The notes under the pieces: generated by a model
Database searches by the model: none
Told to the model about the DNA's origin: nothing
What the model saw: the letters and a program-made list of their open reading frames with translations, nothing else
Shown here: one piece after another, positions 34,460 to 43,977 of the stretch
Position numbering within the stretch: position 1 is the stretch's first letter
How the letters are laid out: each line of letters begins with the position of its first letter
Source of the DNA: Limnoglobus roseus
GTDB lineage: Bacteria > Planctomycetota > Planctomycetia > Gemmatales > Gemmataceae
Assembly (NCBI RefSeq): GCF_008254045.1
Contig: NZ_CP042425.1
Coordinates: forward strand, 2,232,001-2,296,000
Length of the DNA stretch: 64,000 nt
Reading direction: 5' to 3'
Translations under genes and position numbers: made by a program

Positions 34460-35188
34460 ATGACGTTGACCCTCCGCCGCCTCCCGCTTGTCACCGCGGC
34501 CGGTCCGGATCAGATGGCCCTCGACGAAGCGATGCTGGAATCGGCCGCGGATCGGAACGTCGCGTCGTTCCGGTTCTACCGCTGGTCGGAACCGACACTG
34601 AGTCTGGGTTACTTTCAACCCGCTGAAGTTCGATTGCCGGGGTTGGCGTGGGTCCGGCGGGCGTCGGGCGGGGCGGCCATCCTGCACCACCACCCGCACG
34701 AACTCACGTACTCGTTCGCTCTGCCCGCGAGTGCGGTCGGACCGCTCCGCGGTGAGAACTGGATTTGCCGTGTCCACCACTTGCTCCGCGACTTCTTGCA
34801 CACCCGCGGCATCCCAGCCCACGCTGTCGTCTGCGGCGAGGAGAAGAAGCTCGGCGACGGCCTGTGCTTCCTGCACCACACGCCGGGCGATCTGGTGATC
34901 GGCGGCTCGAAGGTCGTCGGCAGTGCGCAGCGGAAACTGCGCGGCGCGTTGCTCCAGCACGGCACGATCCTGCTCAGCCAGAGTCCGCTCACGCCGCAAC
35001 TGCCCGGCATCGCGGAGTTGGCGAAGCCGGTCCCGGCGGACGAGGTGATGCCCGGGTTCGCCAACGCGATGCAGTCGGGATTGGGCTGGAATTGGACTGA
35101 GGGGCAATGGACGGAAGAAGAGAGGGCGGCCGCATCGCGAATCGCGGCCGAGAAGTATCGCTCGGCGGAGTGGAACCACCGACGGTAG
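34460..35188 (+). CDS. lipoate-protein ligase A family protein
   Basis: A 242-residue member of the biotin/lipoate ligase fold (BPL/LplA/LipB). It transfers lipoate, or octanoate, to the E2 subunit or GcvH lysine. Family motifs: DEAMLESAADRN, SLGYFQP, WVRRASGGAAILHHHPHELTYS with the RR.SGG.A..H element, and the lysine of VIGGSKVVGSAQRKLRGALL (about residue 152) that binds the lipoyl-AMP carboxyl side. It is shorter than E. coli LplA (about 337) because the C-terminal accessory domain is missing, like LplJ/LipM-type transferases. The ATG at 34460 fits the first strand (MTLTLRRLPLV) and has an AAGGAC ribosome-binding stretch; two upstream in-frame ATG codons are less likely. No lipoate-synthesis gene is adjacent. 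Confidence 0.86.
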   Translation: MTLTLRRLPLVTAAGPDQMALDEAMLESAADRNVASFRFYRWSEPTLSLGYFQPAEVRLPGLAWVRRASGGAAILHHHPHELTYSFALPASAVGPLRGENWICRVHHLLRDFLHTRGIPAHAVVCGEEKKLGDGLCFLHHTPGDLVIGGSKVVGSAQRKLRGALLQHGTILLSQSPLTPQLPGIAELAKPVPADEVMPGFANAMQSGLGWNWTEGQWTEEERAAASRIAAEKYRSAEWNHRR

Positions 35189-35277
35189 GCCCGGGAAATC
35201 GGATAACGCCAGGAGGATCTTGATCCTACAATCGGCCGAGAGTCTTCCGTTGGCGGTGCCTTCTCCGGAACCGGGCC

Positions 35278-37897
35278 ATGCTCACGATGGTGTTTACCGA
35301 CCTGGTGAATTCAACCGCGGTGAAGGCCGCGCTCAGCGGGACTGATCTCAACGACCGCAACCGCCAGTACCTGAACGACATTCCCGCACCGCAAGCGCAT
35401 CCTGACCCTGCGGGACCAGTTCCGCGGGAGGCTGGTCGATCAAATCGGCGACTCGTTTTTCCTCGCCTTCGCGTCCGTCGTGGACGCGGCCCACTTTGCG
35501 GTCGGCGTGCAGAAATCCCACCTTGATGAGCCGATCGTCACGCCCCTCGGCCGCGTCCAAGTGCGGGTGGGCCTCCACACCGGCGAACCCCTCGCGGACG
35601 CCGACGGGTCCGGGCGGTTGGTCGGCCAGGAAGTCGATTACGGTGCCCGGCTGACGGCCCTGGCCGAAGGCGATCAGATTCTCCTGTCGAACGCCACGAG
35701 TGCGTTGCTCGAACAGGCGATGCTCGACAAGGCGCACTCGCACGCCCACGGCCACCGCGACCTCAAGGGCATCGGTCGTGTGCCGATCTTCGAATTGCTC
35801 TTCGAAGGAAAAACGCCCCAACCCCTTCGCGAATCCGCGGCCTCCCCGCACAACCTCCCGCCCCGGCCGCCGCGGGTCACCGGCCGCGACGAGTTGCTCC
35901 TCGAATTGCGCGAGCGCCTCCACGCGGGCGGGGTGACCGTTCTGATGGGCGAGGGCGGCATGGGGAAGACCACGTTGGTTCTGGCCGCCGCCCACGACAC
36001 GCACCAGGCCGGCGACGCCCCAGGTGGGGTCTGTTGGATCAACTGCGAAACCAAACCCGACCTCGCCGAGTGCCTGCGGCAAGCGGCCGAGGTGTTCTTC
36101 GGCGAGCGGGCCGAAACGGAACCCCTCGCGGCGTTGATCCCGCGCGTGTCGGCCCACCTTCTTGGCCGCCGCCCAATCTTGATCCTGGACAACTTCGAGA
36201 CGGTTGCGGCGGACGTCGAACTCCGACGCTGGCTCTCGACGGTGCGGCCGCCGGCCCGCGTCGTCGTCACGACCCGCGAGGTTCCCGCGGGGTTGGCGGG
36301 CCGGGTGGTGCCCGTTCACGAACTCGCCCGCGACGACGCCGTGCGGTTGTTCCAGACCCGGGTGGCCGAGGCCGGCGTGGCGGACGCGCTCGACGAGTGC
36401 CTCGTGCACCAACTCTGTGCCGCCGTGGGGGACCACCCGCTGAGCGTCGACTTACTCGCGGCCTGCGCGGCCCGCACGCCGGTGCAGCGGTTGTACGATC
36501 AGTTGCAAAAGGGGTTGACGGTCCTCGACGCCCGAAACGATCCGAACCGGCCCGACCGCCACCAGAGTGCGCGGGCGGGCGTGACCGGGTCGGTCGCCGA
36601 ACTCTCGCCGGCCGCGGCCCAACTGCTGTGGACCGTCAGCGTGCTGCCGACCGGGTTCGGCCCGGACGTGTTGGCGGCCGTCACCCGGGCGGATGAATTC
36701 GACGACGCGGCGGAAGAACTCGTGGCCGTCTCGTTGTGGCGGTTCCGCGGTCAACTCTACACCCTCCACCCGCTCATCCGCCAGTACGCTTACGAACAAC
36801 TCCGTGCGAAGGGCGGCGCGGCCGCCGCCGAGTTGCAGGCGGCCCGCGGGATGGCCGCGTGCCTCGCGGCCCAGGAAGCCAACGTCCGCCCCGGCCCGCG
36901 GTTCAGCGAGCGGTCCCGGTTGTACCTCACGTGGTGTGCCGACCAACTTCCGAACATTGTGGCCGCCGCCGAGTTCGCCGAACGGCACGACGACTGGGTG
37001 CTGATCCCGCAGTTGGCCCAGGGCATGGAATTCTTCTGGAACACGCGGGGCCACTGGCCGGTCGCCGCCACGCTGGGCGAAAAGAGTCTGGAGGCCGCCC
37101 GGCGGCTAGTCGACCCGACCCTGGAAGCCTTCGGACACGATTACCTCGGGTTCGTGTACCGCCACGTCGGCCGCGACGAAGAGGCCGTCCGCAGCTTCCA
37201 GCGGGCACTCGCCGTGTACGACGCCCACCCCACAGCGGCGGCTCAGCGCCCCTTGACCCACGCCCGGTTGGGCAAGGAATTGACGGTCCTGGCCCGGTAC
37301 GACGAAGCGAACCAGTACATCCGCCGGGCGGTCGAAGGGTACCGGGCGGCCGGCGACCGCAACGGGGAAGCGACGGCGTTGGTCTACCTGGGGCAGAACA
37401 CGAAGTTTCAGAAAGATTGGTCGGCGGCAATCGCCCTCTTCCACGAGTCGATCGCCCTCGCTCGGGAATTGGGGAACTTGCCGTTGGAACGAGAGATCCG
37501 ATATCAACTCGGCGACACGCTCATTCAACTCGGCCGGTACGACGAGGCCGGGCCGCACCTCGAAGCCAGCGCCGAACAGGCCCGCACACTCGGGAACGAG
37601 GACGCCGAGGGGAAGGCCGTCAGCGGTCTGGGCACGATCGCCCTCCGCCGGGGACAGTTCGGACTGGCCCGTGAGTACCTTCAGCGGGCGATCAGTATTC
37701 ACCGGCGAACGGGCTTCCGCAACCGCGAGGGGCGGGCCTTGCGCCGAATGGCCGAGCTCGAACTCGCCGCCGGCGACCGACCCGCGGCGTTAGAACTCGC
37801 CCGGCAGTCGGTCGCCGTCCTGCGTGAAGTCGAGGCCCCGGAAGCGCGGGCGAAGTCCGAAGCGTTCCTCCGGGAACTTCTGGCCGGGCAACCGTAA
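35278..37897 (+). pseudogene. class III cyclase-homology - STAND NTPase - TPR regulator, interrupted by one frameshift
   Basis: Two frames make one protein. Frame one (from the ATG at 35278) gives the start of a nucleotide-cyclase-like domain, MLTMVFTDLVNSTAVKAALS and NDRNRQYLNDI. From the CCC at 35383-35385 the continuation PHRKRIL, VDQIGDSFFLAFASVVDAAHFAV and RVQVRVGLHTGEP lies in the next frame, which then runs open to 37897. Removing one C of the CCC restores DIPHRK. Downstream follow a P-loop (GEGGMGKTTLV), Walker B (RRPILILDNFE), a winged-helix region (FRGQLYTLHPLIRQYAYEQL) and TPR units (LGFVYRHVGRDEEAVRSFQRAL, LARYDEANQYIRRAVEGYRA, RRGQFGLAREYLQRAI). Such proteins are signal-transducing STAND ATPases; the cyclase domain may only bind ligand. 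The frameshift may be a real mutation, a sequencing error in a C run, or slippage. A start at 35480 would give a shorter product without most of the cyclase domain. Confidence 0.75.
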
Positions 37898-37907
37898 GGC
37901 CCGTCCG

Positions 37908-39506
37908 TTACGCCGGTTTCACGAGCGGCGAGCCGGCTTCCACCACGAACGACTTCCGCGTCACTACCGGGCTGCCAACCTTCGTCACGTCTTCCACGGC
38001 GACGTAATCACTCTTCCAGACGCCGTCCGTCACTTCGCACCGCACGTAGCCGCGCTCGCGGTTGTGGTATTTCACGCACGGGTTGGCGGCCAACAGTTCG
38101 TCCACGCCCTTTGGCACCGCGATGCCCTTGCCGCCGCTGGTGATGCTGGTGCCGACGAACTCCGCGGCCACCACCGGCGTGTCGGCCTTACGGTCGTCCA
38201 CTCGCAGTTCGTTCACCCAATTGCTGTGGATGTCGCCGGTCAGCACCACCGGGTTCGGCACGCGGCGGGTGGCGATGAACTCCATCAGCTTCATCCGCTC
38301 GTAAGCCGCGCCGGGCCACTGGTCCATCGAGTAGACCGGCGGTGCGTCCTTCACCGGGCGGCCGACCATGCCCATCATCACCTGTTGGGCGATCACGTTC
38401 CAGGTCGTGGTCGTGGTGATGAGCGACGCCTCCAGCCAGCCGCGCTGCTTCGCCCCCATGAGTGTGTTGTGCGGGTCGAGGGCGGCGTCGTTCAGCGGCT
38501 TGCCGCCGTCGCCGTTGGGCTGGTCGGTGCGGTACTGCCGCGTGTCGAGGATGAGGAACTCCGCGAGCCGGCCGTAAGATGCCCGGCGGTAGAGCGTCAT
38601 GTCCGGCCCTTTCGGTACCGACCGCGGGCGGAGCGGCATCATTTCGTAGTACGCCTGGTAGGCGTTCGCCCGCTGGTGCAGGAACTCGATCGGGTCCACG
38701 CCCTTCTTCTCGGAGATGTCGCTGGCGTAGTTGTTGTCGAACTCGTGGTCGTCCCACGTCACGAACCACGGGCACTTCGCGTGCATGGCGTGCAGGTGCG
38801 CGTCGCCGCGGTACTGGGAATGGCGGACGCGGTACTCGTCGAGCGACTTGATCTTCGCCTTCTCCGGGCCGCAGTGCTTGCGGACGAGTTTGTCCTTGCC
38901 GGGGTACTCGTAGATGTAATCGCCGAGGTGGACGACGAGGTCGAGGTCGTCCTTCACCATCTGCTCGTAAGCGGTGAAGTACCCCTGTTCGAAGTGCTGG
39001 CACGAGGCGAACGCGAAGCGGAGCTTCTCGGGCATCACGTCCGCGGCGGGCAGGGTGCGCGTGCGGCCGACCGGACTGACGGCGTCGCCGGCCTTGAAGC
39101 GGTACCAGTACCAGCGGTCCGGCTTCAGCCCGGCCACGACCGCCCGAACCGAGTGGGCCAACTGCGGCGTCGCAACCGCCGTTCCGCTGGCAACGACCTT
39201 CTTCATCGCGTCGTCCTCGGCGACCTCCCACGCCACGGCGACCGTTTCGGGCTTCATGCCGCCGTCGCCGTCGAGCGGCTTCGGGGCGAGCCGCGTCCAC
39301 AGCACCACGCTCGTCGCGTCGGGGTCGCCGGACGCCACGCCGAGGGTGAACGGGTTGTCGGCGAAGGCGATTTTGCGATCCGCCGCCTCACTGCGGGCGG
39401 CGATGGTCGGGATGGCGGTAAGGGCGGCCCCGTAGGCGAGGAACAACCGGCGGGTGAGGCCGCCTTCGGAACGGACGGCTTCGGGAATGCGCGTCAGATC
39501 GAGCAT
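37908..39506 (-). CDS. phoD: alkaline phosphatase D (PhoD) family phosphodiesterase/phosphomonoesterase
   Basis: A 532-residue Tat-exported PhoD. The signal (LTRRLFLAYGAALTAIPTIAA) is followed by an N-terminal fibronectin-like domain (FTLGVASGDPDATSVVLWTRLAP) and the metallophosphatase core: FASCQHFEQGYFTAYEQM, LVVHLGDYIYEYPG, WDDHEFDNNYAS and VVLTGDIHSNWVNEL. These carry the Asp, His and Asn ligands of the Fe/Ca centre of PhoD. It releases phosphate from extracellular esters. The ATG at 39506 was chosen because it lies just before the Tat signal; longer in-frame extensions are AT/GC repeat-like. No Pho box was recognised in 39507-39754. Confidence 0.92.
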   Translation of the reverse strand: MLDLTRIPEAVRSEGGLTRRLFLAYGAALTAIPTIAARSEAADRKIAFADNPFTLGVASGDPDATSVVLWTRLAPKPLDGDGGMKPETVAVAWEVAEDDAMKKVVASGTAVATPQLAHSVRAVVAGLKPDRWYWYRFKAGDAVSPVGRTRTLPAADVMPEKLRFAFASCQHFEQGYFTAYEQMVKDDLDLVVHLGDYIYEYPGKDKLVRKHCGPEKAKIKSLDEYRVRHSQYRGDAHLHAMHAKCPWFVTWDDHEFDNNYASDISEKKGVDPIEFLHQRANAYQAYYEMMPLRPRSVPKGPDMTLYRRASYGRLAEFLILDTRQYRTDQPNGDGGKPLNDAALDPHNTLMGAKQRGWLEASLITTTTTWNVIAQQVMMGMVGRPVKDAPPVYSMDQWPGAAYERMKLMEFIATRRVPNPVVLTGDIHSNWVNELRVDDRKADTPVVAAEFVGTSITSGGKGIAVPKGVDELLAANPCVKYHNRERGYVRCEVTDGVWKSDYVAVEDVTKVGSPVVTRKSFVVEAGSPLVKPA

Positions 39507-39658
39507 GGAGAAACCTGCGATGAGGAAGAGCGGAATGCGGTATCGAAAGTGTACCAACCGCCCGTTCAACGACCGGCGAAGTTCCGGTGAAGAGTGCAAG
39601 TGCGAATGGTGGTGCGCGGAGTGTGCCTACGTACTCCGGCCCATGCTCATAAAGTCGT

Positions 39659-39687
39659 TTGTCTTTTCCCCGGTCGCCGACTATGAT
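39659..39687 (+). promoter_or_regulatory. candidate sigma-70-type promoter
   Basis: TTGTCT (39659-39664) and TATGAT (39682-39687) stand 17 bp apart, close to the consensus -35 and -10 boxes. The gene for the PEBP protein begins 67 bp further on. Confidence 0.45.
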
Positions 39688-39754
39688 GGCTGCACCACAC
39701 TCGCTCGCGTGTGGGGGTCCTATCGCCCAACATTTCTCCGTTGGAGGGCGCTTC

Positions 39755-40219
39755 ATGTCGATCTCTTTGGTCAGTCCAGCGTTTGCAGAAGGACAAAAAA
39801 TTCCGCGACATTTTACCGGCGACGGTATGGACGTTTCGCCGCCGCTCCGCTGGAGTGACCCGCCGCAAGGGACGAAAAGCTTCACCGTCGTTTGCAACGA
39901 CCCGGACGCCCCGCGCGGCAACTGGGTCCACTGGGTGCTGTACGACCTGCCCCGCGTGACCCGCGATTTGCCCGAGAACCTGCCCCCAGACCCGGATCTG
40001 AACGACGGCAGCCACCACGGCACGAACGACTTCGGCTACGTCGGCTACGGCGGCCCCGCCCCGCCGCGCGGCAAGCCGCACCGCTACTCCTTTCACGTTT
40101 ACGCGCTGGACACCGACGAACTCGGCCTGTCGTCCGGCGCGACAAAGGATCAAGTGCTCAGTGCGATGAAGGGACACGTCCTGGAAGAAGGCGAACTCGT
40201 CGCGGTCTACGCGCGGTAA
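39755..40219 (+). CDS. YbhB/YbcL family Raf kinase inhibitor-like (PEBP) protein
   Basis: A 154-residue bacterial phosphatidylethanolamine-binding protein. The signature is complete: FTGDGMDVSPPLRWSDPPQG, the anion-binding DPDAP and WVHWVLYDLP, and YGGPAPPRGKPHRYSFHVYALD. The family binds phosphate-like ligands; the bacterial function is not settled. There is no signal peptide. The ATG at 39755 has a GGAGGG ribosome-binding site 5-6 nt upstream and starts the first strand (MSISLVSPAF), which rules out the longer in-frame ATG at 39659. A candidate promoter lies at 39659-39687. The next gene starts 17 bp after the stop, so the two are probably one transcript. Confidence 0.93.
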   Translation: MSISLVSPAFAEGQKIPRHFTGDGMDVSPPLRWSDPPQGTKSFTVVCNDPDAPRGNWVHWVLYDLPRVTRDLPENLPPDPDLNDGSHHGTNDFGYVGYGGPAPPRGKPHRYSFHVYALDTDELGLSSGATKDQVLSAMKGHVLEEGELVAVYAR

Positions 40220-40235
40220 TTGAAAGAGCGATTTC

Positions 40236-40583
40236 ATGGCCAAAGTTCGGCGGCGGGTGTTGTTCGTCTGCGAGGGCAATTTGCACCGCAGCCCAACCGT
40301 CGAGCGACTGTACTCTGCAATACCGGGAATTGATGCCCGCTCGGCAGGATTGTCAGACCTTGCACGGGTCCAAGTCAACGACGAACTGCTGTTCTGGGCC
40401 GATGTGATATTCGTGATGGAACGGCGGCTTCGCCAAGTACTCAAGCGGCGGTTCACGGTATCGCTGGAGGGCAAGGAACTCGTTTGTTTGAACGTGCCCG
40501 ACGACTTCCAGCGGGACGAACCAAAGTTGATCGACGTGTTGGTCGAGCGATTGACACCACATCTCGGACCACCGGCGTTATAA
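40236..40583 (+). CDS. low-molecular-weight protein tyrosine phosphatase-like protein
   Basis: A 115-residue protein of the short LMW-PTP-like family. The P-loop VLFVCEGNLHRSPT near the N terminus gives the C-x5-R-S motif with nucleophile C12 and R18. It is shorter than the classical LMW-PTPs (about 150 residues) but normal for the group. A possible general-acid Asp lies in VPDDFQRDEP near the C terminus. It would dephosphorylate a phosphotyrosine or similar substrate in the cytoplasm. It follows the PEBP gene after 17 bp. Its last 6 bp overlap the 3' end of the convergent DUF58 gene. Confidence 0.8.
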   Translation: MAKVRRRVLFVCEGNLHRSPTVERLYSAIPGIDARSAGLSDLARVQVNDELLFWADVIFVMERRLRQVLKRRFTVSLEGKELVCLNVPDDFQRDEPKLIDVLVERLTPHLGPPAL

Positions 40584-41798
40584 ACTTCCTGGCCGGACAT
40601 CGAGATTGGGCGGCGTGTACCATGCCATCGGCGTGCCGGGGTCGGCCGTCACGAACGGTACCCCGGTCTGCTGGCGGAGTTCGGCCGCCAGGGGGCTGTT
40701 CGGCCGGGAGCTGATGAGGATACGGGCACAGCGGTTACTGCGCCGTCGCAGGCCGTCGGCGGGAATCTGCGACGTATCGGTCGTCGGTTCGGCTTCCGCC
40801 AGGAGCGTCAGCGCCAACCGGCCGAATCCTTCCGTCGCGCGGCCGCTTCGGCACTCCGACGACCCCGCGACCACGAGAGTTGCTTCCGGCGTTTCTTCGC
40901 CGTGGCACCACGACCAGAACACCGACGCGGCCAACTGAAACGTCGCCTCCACCACGTCTTGGTCCGCGGCCGTGGGGTTCGCTGGCACCCACGGCTCGAC
41001 CACCATCAGCAAGTCCAGCGGCTCGGTGCTGTCGTACTCGCGGACCATCAACTCGCCTTGCCGGGCCGTCGTCCGCCAGTGGATGTCCCGCGGCGAGTCG
41101 CCCGGCCGGTAGCCGCGGACGCCGCGGACGTCGGCCGCCTGAATCGCGTGCCGGCGGACGGGGCGGCGGCTGAAGTTGTCGCCCGCGCCGATTCGGATCA
41201 GCCACCGCCGCAGCATCGGCCCGTCAACGTGGCCCAACGTCGGCAGCACGACCAGCGTGTCCGGCGGTTCGGACGGCACGGTGTAGTTAATGAGGCCGAA
41301 AGGGTAGCCGGCGATCACGAACATCGGCGACGTGGGGTATCGGCCGCGCCGGGGCGGCCGAATCGCGGCCAGCACCGTCCGACTCTCGCCCGGGGCCAGC
41401 ACCGGCACAAAGACTTCCACGCGGTGCGCGTCGGACGTTTCCAGTATCGTCACCGACCCGTTGCGGCTCGCGGTGTTCGTGACGGTCACCATCCGCGCGG
41501 CCTCCGCGCCGGCGAAGGCGGGTTCGCTCCTGGCCCGCTGGATTCGCACGCGGTACGCCGACCGCCGGGCCAGCCACATGTTCACCGCCAACAGGACGAG
41601 CATGAAGTAGCCGAGGAGGATCAGCAGATTGATGAGCTTGTACGACCCGGCGAACAGCATTGCCAGTGCCGCGACGGCCCACAGCACCCCCTCGCGGGTG
41701 GGCCTGAAGTTGAGCGCGGAGTGCGGAGCGCGGAGTGCGGAATTAACGGCATCCGAACTCGCCGGCGACGCGGCCTGATCTTGGTTTTCACTCCGCAT
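40578..41798 (-). CDS. DUF58 domain-containing membrane protein
   Basis: A 406-residue protein with two hydrophobic N-terminal helices (VLWAVAALAMLFAGSYKLI and LLILLGYFMLVLLAVNMWLA), then a beta-rich region and the DUF58 motif: VRGVRGYRPGDSPRDIHWRTTARQGELMVREYDS with a von-Willebrand-like fold. DUF58 proteins occur with MoxR ATPases, as here (20 bp gap upstream); the pair is thought to act in metal insertion or assembly of extracytoplasmic complexes. Oddity: the first 30 residues before the first helix (SALRAPHSALN and surroundings) are encoded by the ACTCCGC-type repeat at 41714-41820, so the natural N terminus may be shorter. The ATG at 41798 was kept because no better start is visible. Confidence 0.87.
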   Translation of the reverse strand: MRSENQDQAASPASSDAVNSALRAPHSALNFRPTREGVLWAVAALAMLFAGSYKLINLLILLGYFMLVLLAVNMWLARRSAYRVRIQRARSEPAFAGAEAARMVTVTNTASRNGSVTILETSDAHRVEVFVPVLAPGESRTVLAAIRPPRRGRYPTSPMFVIAGYPFGLINYTVPSEPPDTLVVLPTLGHVDGPMLRRWLIRIGAGDNFSRRPVRRHAIQAADVRGVRGYRPGDSPRDIHWRTTARQGELMVREYDSTEPLDLLMVVEPWVPANPTAADQDVVEATFQLAASVFWSWCHGEETPEATLVVAGSSECRSGRATEGFGRLALTLLAEAEPTTDTSQIPADGLRRRSNRCARILISSRPNSPLAAELRQQTGVPFVTADPGTPMAWYTPPNLDVRPGSL

Positions 41799-41820
41799 TC
41801 CGAACCCCGCATTCCGCGCT
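41714..41820. repeat. inverted pair of ACTCCGC-type repeats spanning the MoxR/DUF58 junction
   Basis: GCGCGGAGTGCGGAGCGCGG at 41714-41733 continues as AGTGCGGAA, and the other strand's version, CTCCGCATTCCGAACCCCGC, lies at 41791-41810 and runs into the MoxR stop codon. The units are of the same type as those at 23298-23335. Confidence 0.6.
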
Positions 41821-42778
41821 AGACTCGCACCTTTGTCTTCGCCAGGATGTCCTTGATGATCGGCGTGGCGTCGTCGCGGCCGCCCTGGTCCCAGGCTTTC
41901 GTCATGATGCGGTGGGCGAGGACCGGGATCGCGAGTTCCTTCACGTCGTCCGGGCGGACGTGGTCGCGGCCGCTGACCTTCGCCAGCGATTGGCAGGCCC
42001 GGTAGAAGGCGAGTGCGCCACGGGTGCTGGAGCCGAGTTTGATGTCCGGGTGCGACCGCGTCGCGGTGATGATGTCCAGCAGGTATTCCGTCACCGGCTC
42101 CGACACCGTGACGCTGCGGGTCGAGTGTTGCAGCGCCACCACGTCGGTCGGCGTTAGCACGGCCCCGAGGGTTTCCACCGGCTCGCCGACGCGGTGCTGC
42201 ACCAGGATGTCCCGCTCGGCGGCGCGTTCCGGGTAGCCGATCTTCAGGCGGATCAGGAAGCGGTCGAGTTGGCTCTCCGGCAGTGGGTAGGTGCCCTCGT
42301 ATTCGTACGGGTTCTGCGTCGCCAGCACCAGGAACGGCGGGCCGAGCTTGAACGTGTCGCGGTCCACGGTGACTTGCCGCTCGCTCATCGCTTCCAGCAG
42401 AGCCGACTGCGTCCGCGGGGTGGCCCGGTTGATTTCGTCGGCCAGCACGATCTGCGACATCAGCGGGCCGGGGTGGAACGTGAACGTGCCGTCCTTCTGG
42501 TTGAAGATGTTCGTGCCGATCAGGTCGCCCGGCAGCAAGTCCGGCGTGGCCTGGATGCGGTGGAACGAGCAGCCGAGACTGAGGGCGAGGGCCTTCGCGA
42601 GCAGCGTCTTCCCGACGCCGGGCACGTCTTCGAGCAGGAGGTGGCCTTCCGCCAACAACGCCACGAGTGCCAGCCGCGTGACCTCCGGCTTGCCGAGGAA
42701 GACCGTGGAGACGTTGTCCCGCAGCTTGGCGAGCAGGGCGGCCAATTCCTCGGTCGAGCGGGCTGGCGGTGCGGTCAT
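41819..42778 (-). CDS. MoxR family AAA ATPase
   Basis: A 319-residue AAA+ ATPase of the MoxR (APE2220/MRP) group. Walker A is EDVPGVGKTLLAKALA, Walker B is QIVLADEINRATPRTQ, sensor 1 LVLATQNPYEYEGTYPLPESQLDRF and the C-terminal lid SSTRGALAFYRACQSLAKVSGR. The protein is a chaperone-like ATPase acting with the DUF58 protein encoded 20 bp downstream. The ATG at 42778 fits the beginning of the conserved part (MTAPPARSTEELAALLAKL). The upstream region (42779-42894) is shared with the divergent AI-2E permease gene. Confidence 0.95.
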   Translation of the reverse strand: MTAPPARSTEELAALLAKLRDNVSTVFLGKPEVTRLALVALLAEGHLLLEDVPGVGKTLLAKALALSLGCSFHRIQATPDLLPGDLIGTNIFNQKDGTFTFHPGPLMSQIVLADEINRATPRTQSALLEAMSERQVTVDRDTFKLGPPFLVLATQNPYEYEGTYPLPESQLDRFLIRLKIGYPERAAERDILVQHRVGEPVETLGAVLTPTDVVALQHSTRSVTVSEPVTEYLLDIITATRSHPDIKLGSSTRGALAFYRACQSLAKVSGRDHVRPDDVKELAIPVLAHRIMTKAWDQGGRDDATPIIKDILAKTKVRV

Positions 42779-42894
42779 ACGGTCGGGTACCCCGGTAGAT
42801 TGAGACAGATGTTGTAGGACCGATGGCGGGTTGGGGTAACGCCGGTACGCGAATTGCGGCGGGTTCCGTGCCAATCCTTCCGCCCGGAGAACCA

Positions 42895-43977
42895 ATGACA
42901 CCCGCCCCTCCGTCCGACTGGCCGCGTGCGATCGCCCTGGCAACCCTGACGGCCTTGGCCGTCTACACTTGTTACCTCATTACCGTCCCGTTCCTGCCGG
43001 GGCTGTCGTGGGCCGTGGCTCTGGCGGTGGTCACCCTGCCCGTTCACCGCCGTCTGAAGCGGGCGTTGGGCAGCGACAACTGGGCGGCCGGGCTGACGAC
43101 CGCGCTCGTCGTCCTGGTGATCGGCGTTCCCATTGCGCTGATGGCGTACCGGCTGACCCAAGAAGTGATGGCGGCGGCTCAGTTGGTCCAGAAGGCGGCG
43201 GCCGACGATGGGTGGCGGCCGTACGCGGCAAAGGTGCCCTATTTCGGCGAGCCACTGTCTCAACTCCGGCCCGAGGAGATCGAGGGCCAACTCCGGACCC
43301 TGGCCCAACAATTCGGCGGCCACACGTTCGGCGTGGCCGGCGGCGTGGGGGCGGCGATCGTGCAAATTCTCGTGGCCGCGTTCGTGCTGTTTTTCTGTTT
43401 CCGCGACCGCCATCACTTGCTGAACGAAGTGCGGCGACTGATCCCGTTGAACACCGCCACGGCGGACAAGATCATCGACCGGGCCGTCGATGCCGTCTAC
43501 GCGACGCTGTACGGCACGATCCTGGCCGGGGTGATTCAGGGCGTGACGGGCGGCCTACTGTTCTGGGCCGTCGGCCTGCCGGGGGCGATCGTCTGGGGCG
43601 TCATCATGTTCCTCCTCGGCATCCTGCCGTTCCTGGGGGCGTTCCTGGTCTGGGTGCCGGCGGCTGCCTACCTGGCCACTCACGATCAATGGGGCGAGGC
43701 GGTCGCGTTGGTGGTGTGGGGTCTCGTCATGGCGGGGCCGGTTTCGAACTACGTGTACGCCTACTTCGCCGGCGACCGCATGAAAATCCACCCCGTGCCG
43801 GCCCTGATCGCCTTCATCGGCGGGCTGGCTGTTTTCGGCGTATCCGGAATCGTGCTCGGCCCTTGCGTCCTTGTTGTGACTGTCGCCCTGCTCGACGTTT
43901 GGCGGCACCGCAGCATCGACGGCACATCGCTTGCTGATTCAACCCGTGTTCTAACTCCCTCAGGAGCCCCAACATGA
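42895..43977 (+). CDS. AI-2E family transporter (PerM/YdiK-like)
   Basis: A 360-residue permease of the autoinducer-2 exporter family. Hydrophobic segments are spaced as in the family: two at the N terminus (TLTALAVYTCYLITVPFLPG and WAVALAVVTLPVHRRLKRAL), one at GLTTALVVLVIGVPIALMAYRL, and a C-terminal block with GTILAGVIQGVTGGLLFWAVGLPGAIVWG, LLGILPFLGAFLVWVPAAAY and LAVFGVSGIVLGPCVL. Family members export AI-2 or act as Na+(Li+)/H+ antiporters; the substrate is unknown here. The ATG at 42895 has GGAG 7 nt upstream. The stop overlaps the next ATG (ATGA). Confidence 0.9.
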   Translation: MTPAPPSDWPRAIALATLTALAVYTCYLITVPFLPGLSWAVALAVVTLPVHRRLKRALGSDNWAAGLTTALVVLVIGVPIALMAYRLTQEVMAAAQLVQKAAADDGWRPYAAKVPYFGEPLSQLRPEEIEGQLRTLAQQFGGHTFGVAGGVGAAIVQILVAAFVLFFCFRDRHHLLNEVRRLIPLNTATADKIIDRAVDAVYATLYGTILAGVIQGVTGGLLFWAVGLPGAIVWGVIMFLLGILPFLGAFLVWVPAAAYLATHDQWGEAVALVVWGLVMAGPVSNYVYAYFAGDRMKIHPVPALIAFIGGLAVFGVSGIVLGPCVLVVTVALLDVWRHRSIDGTSLADSTRVLTPSGAPT

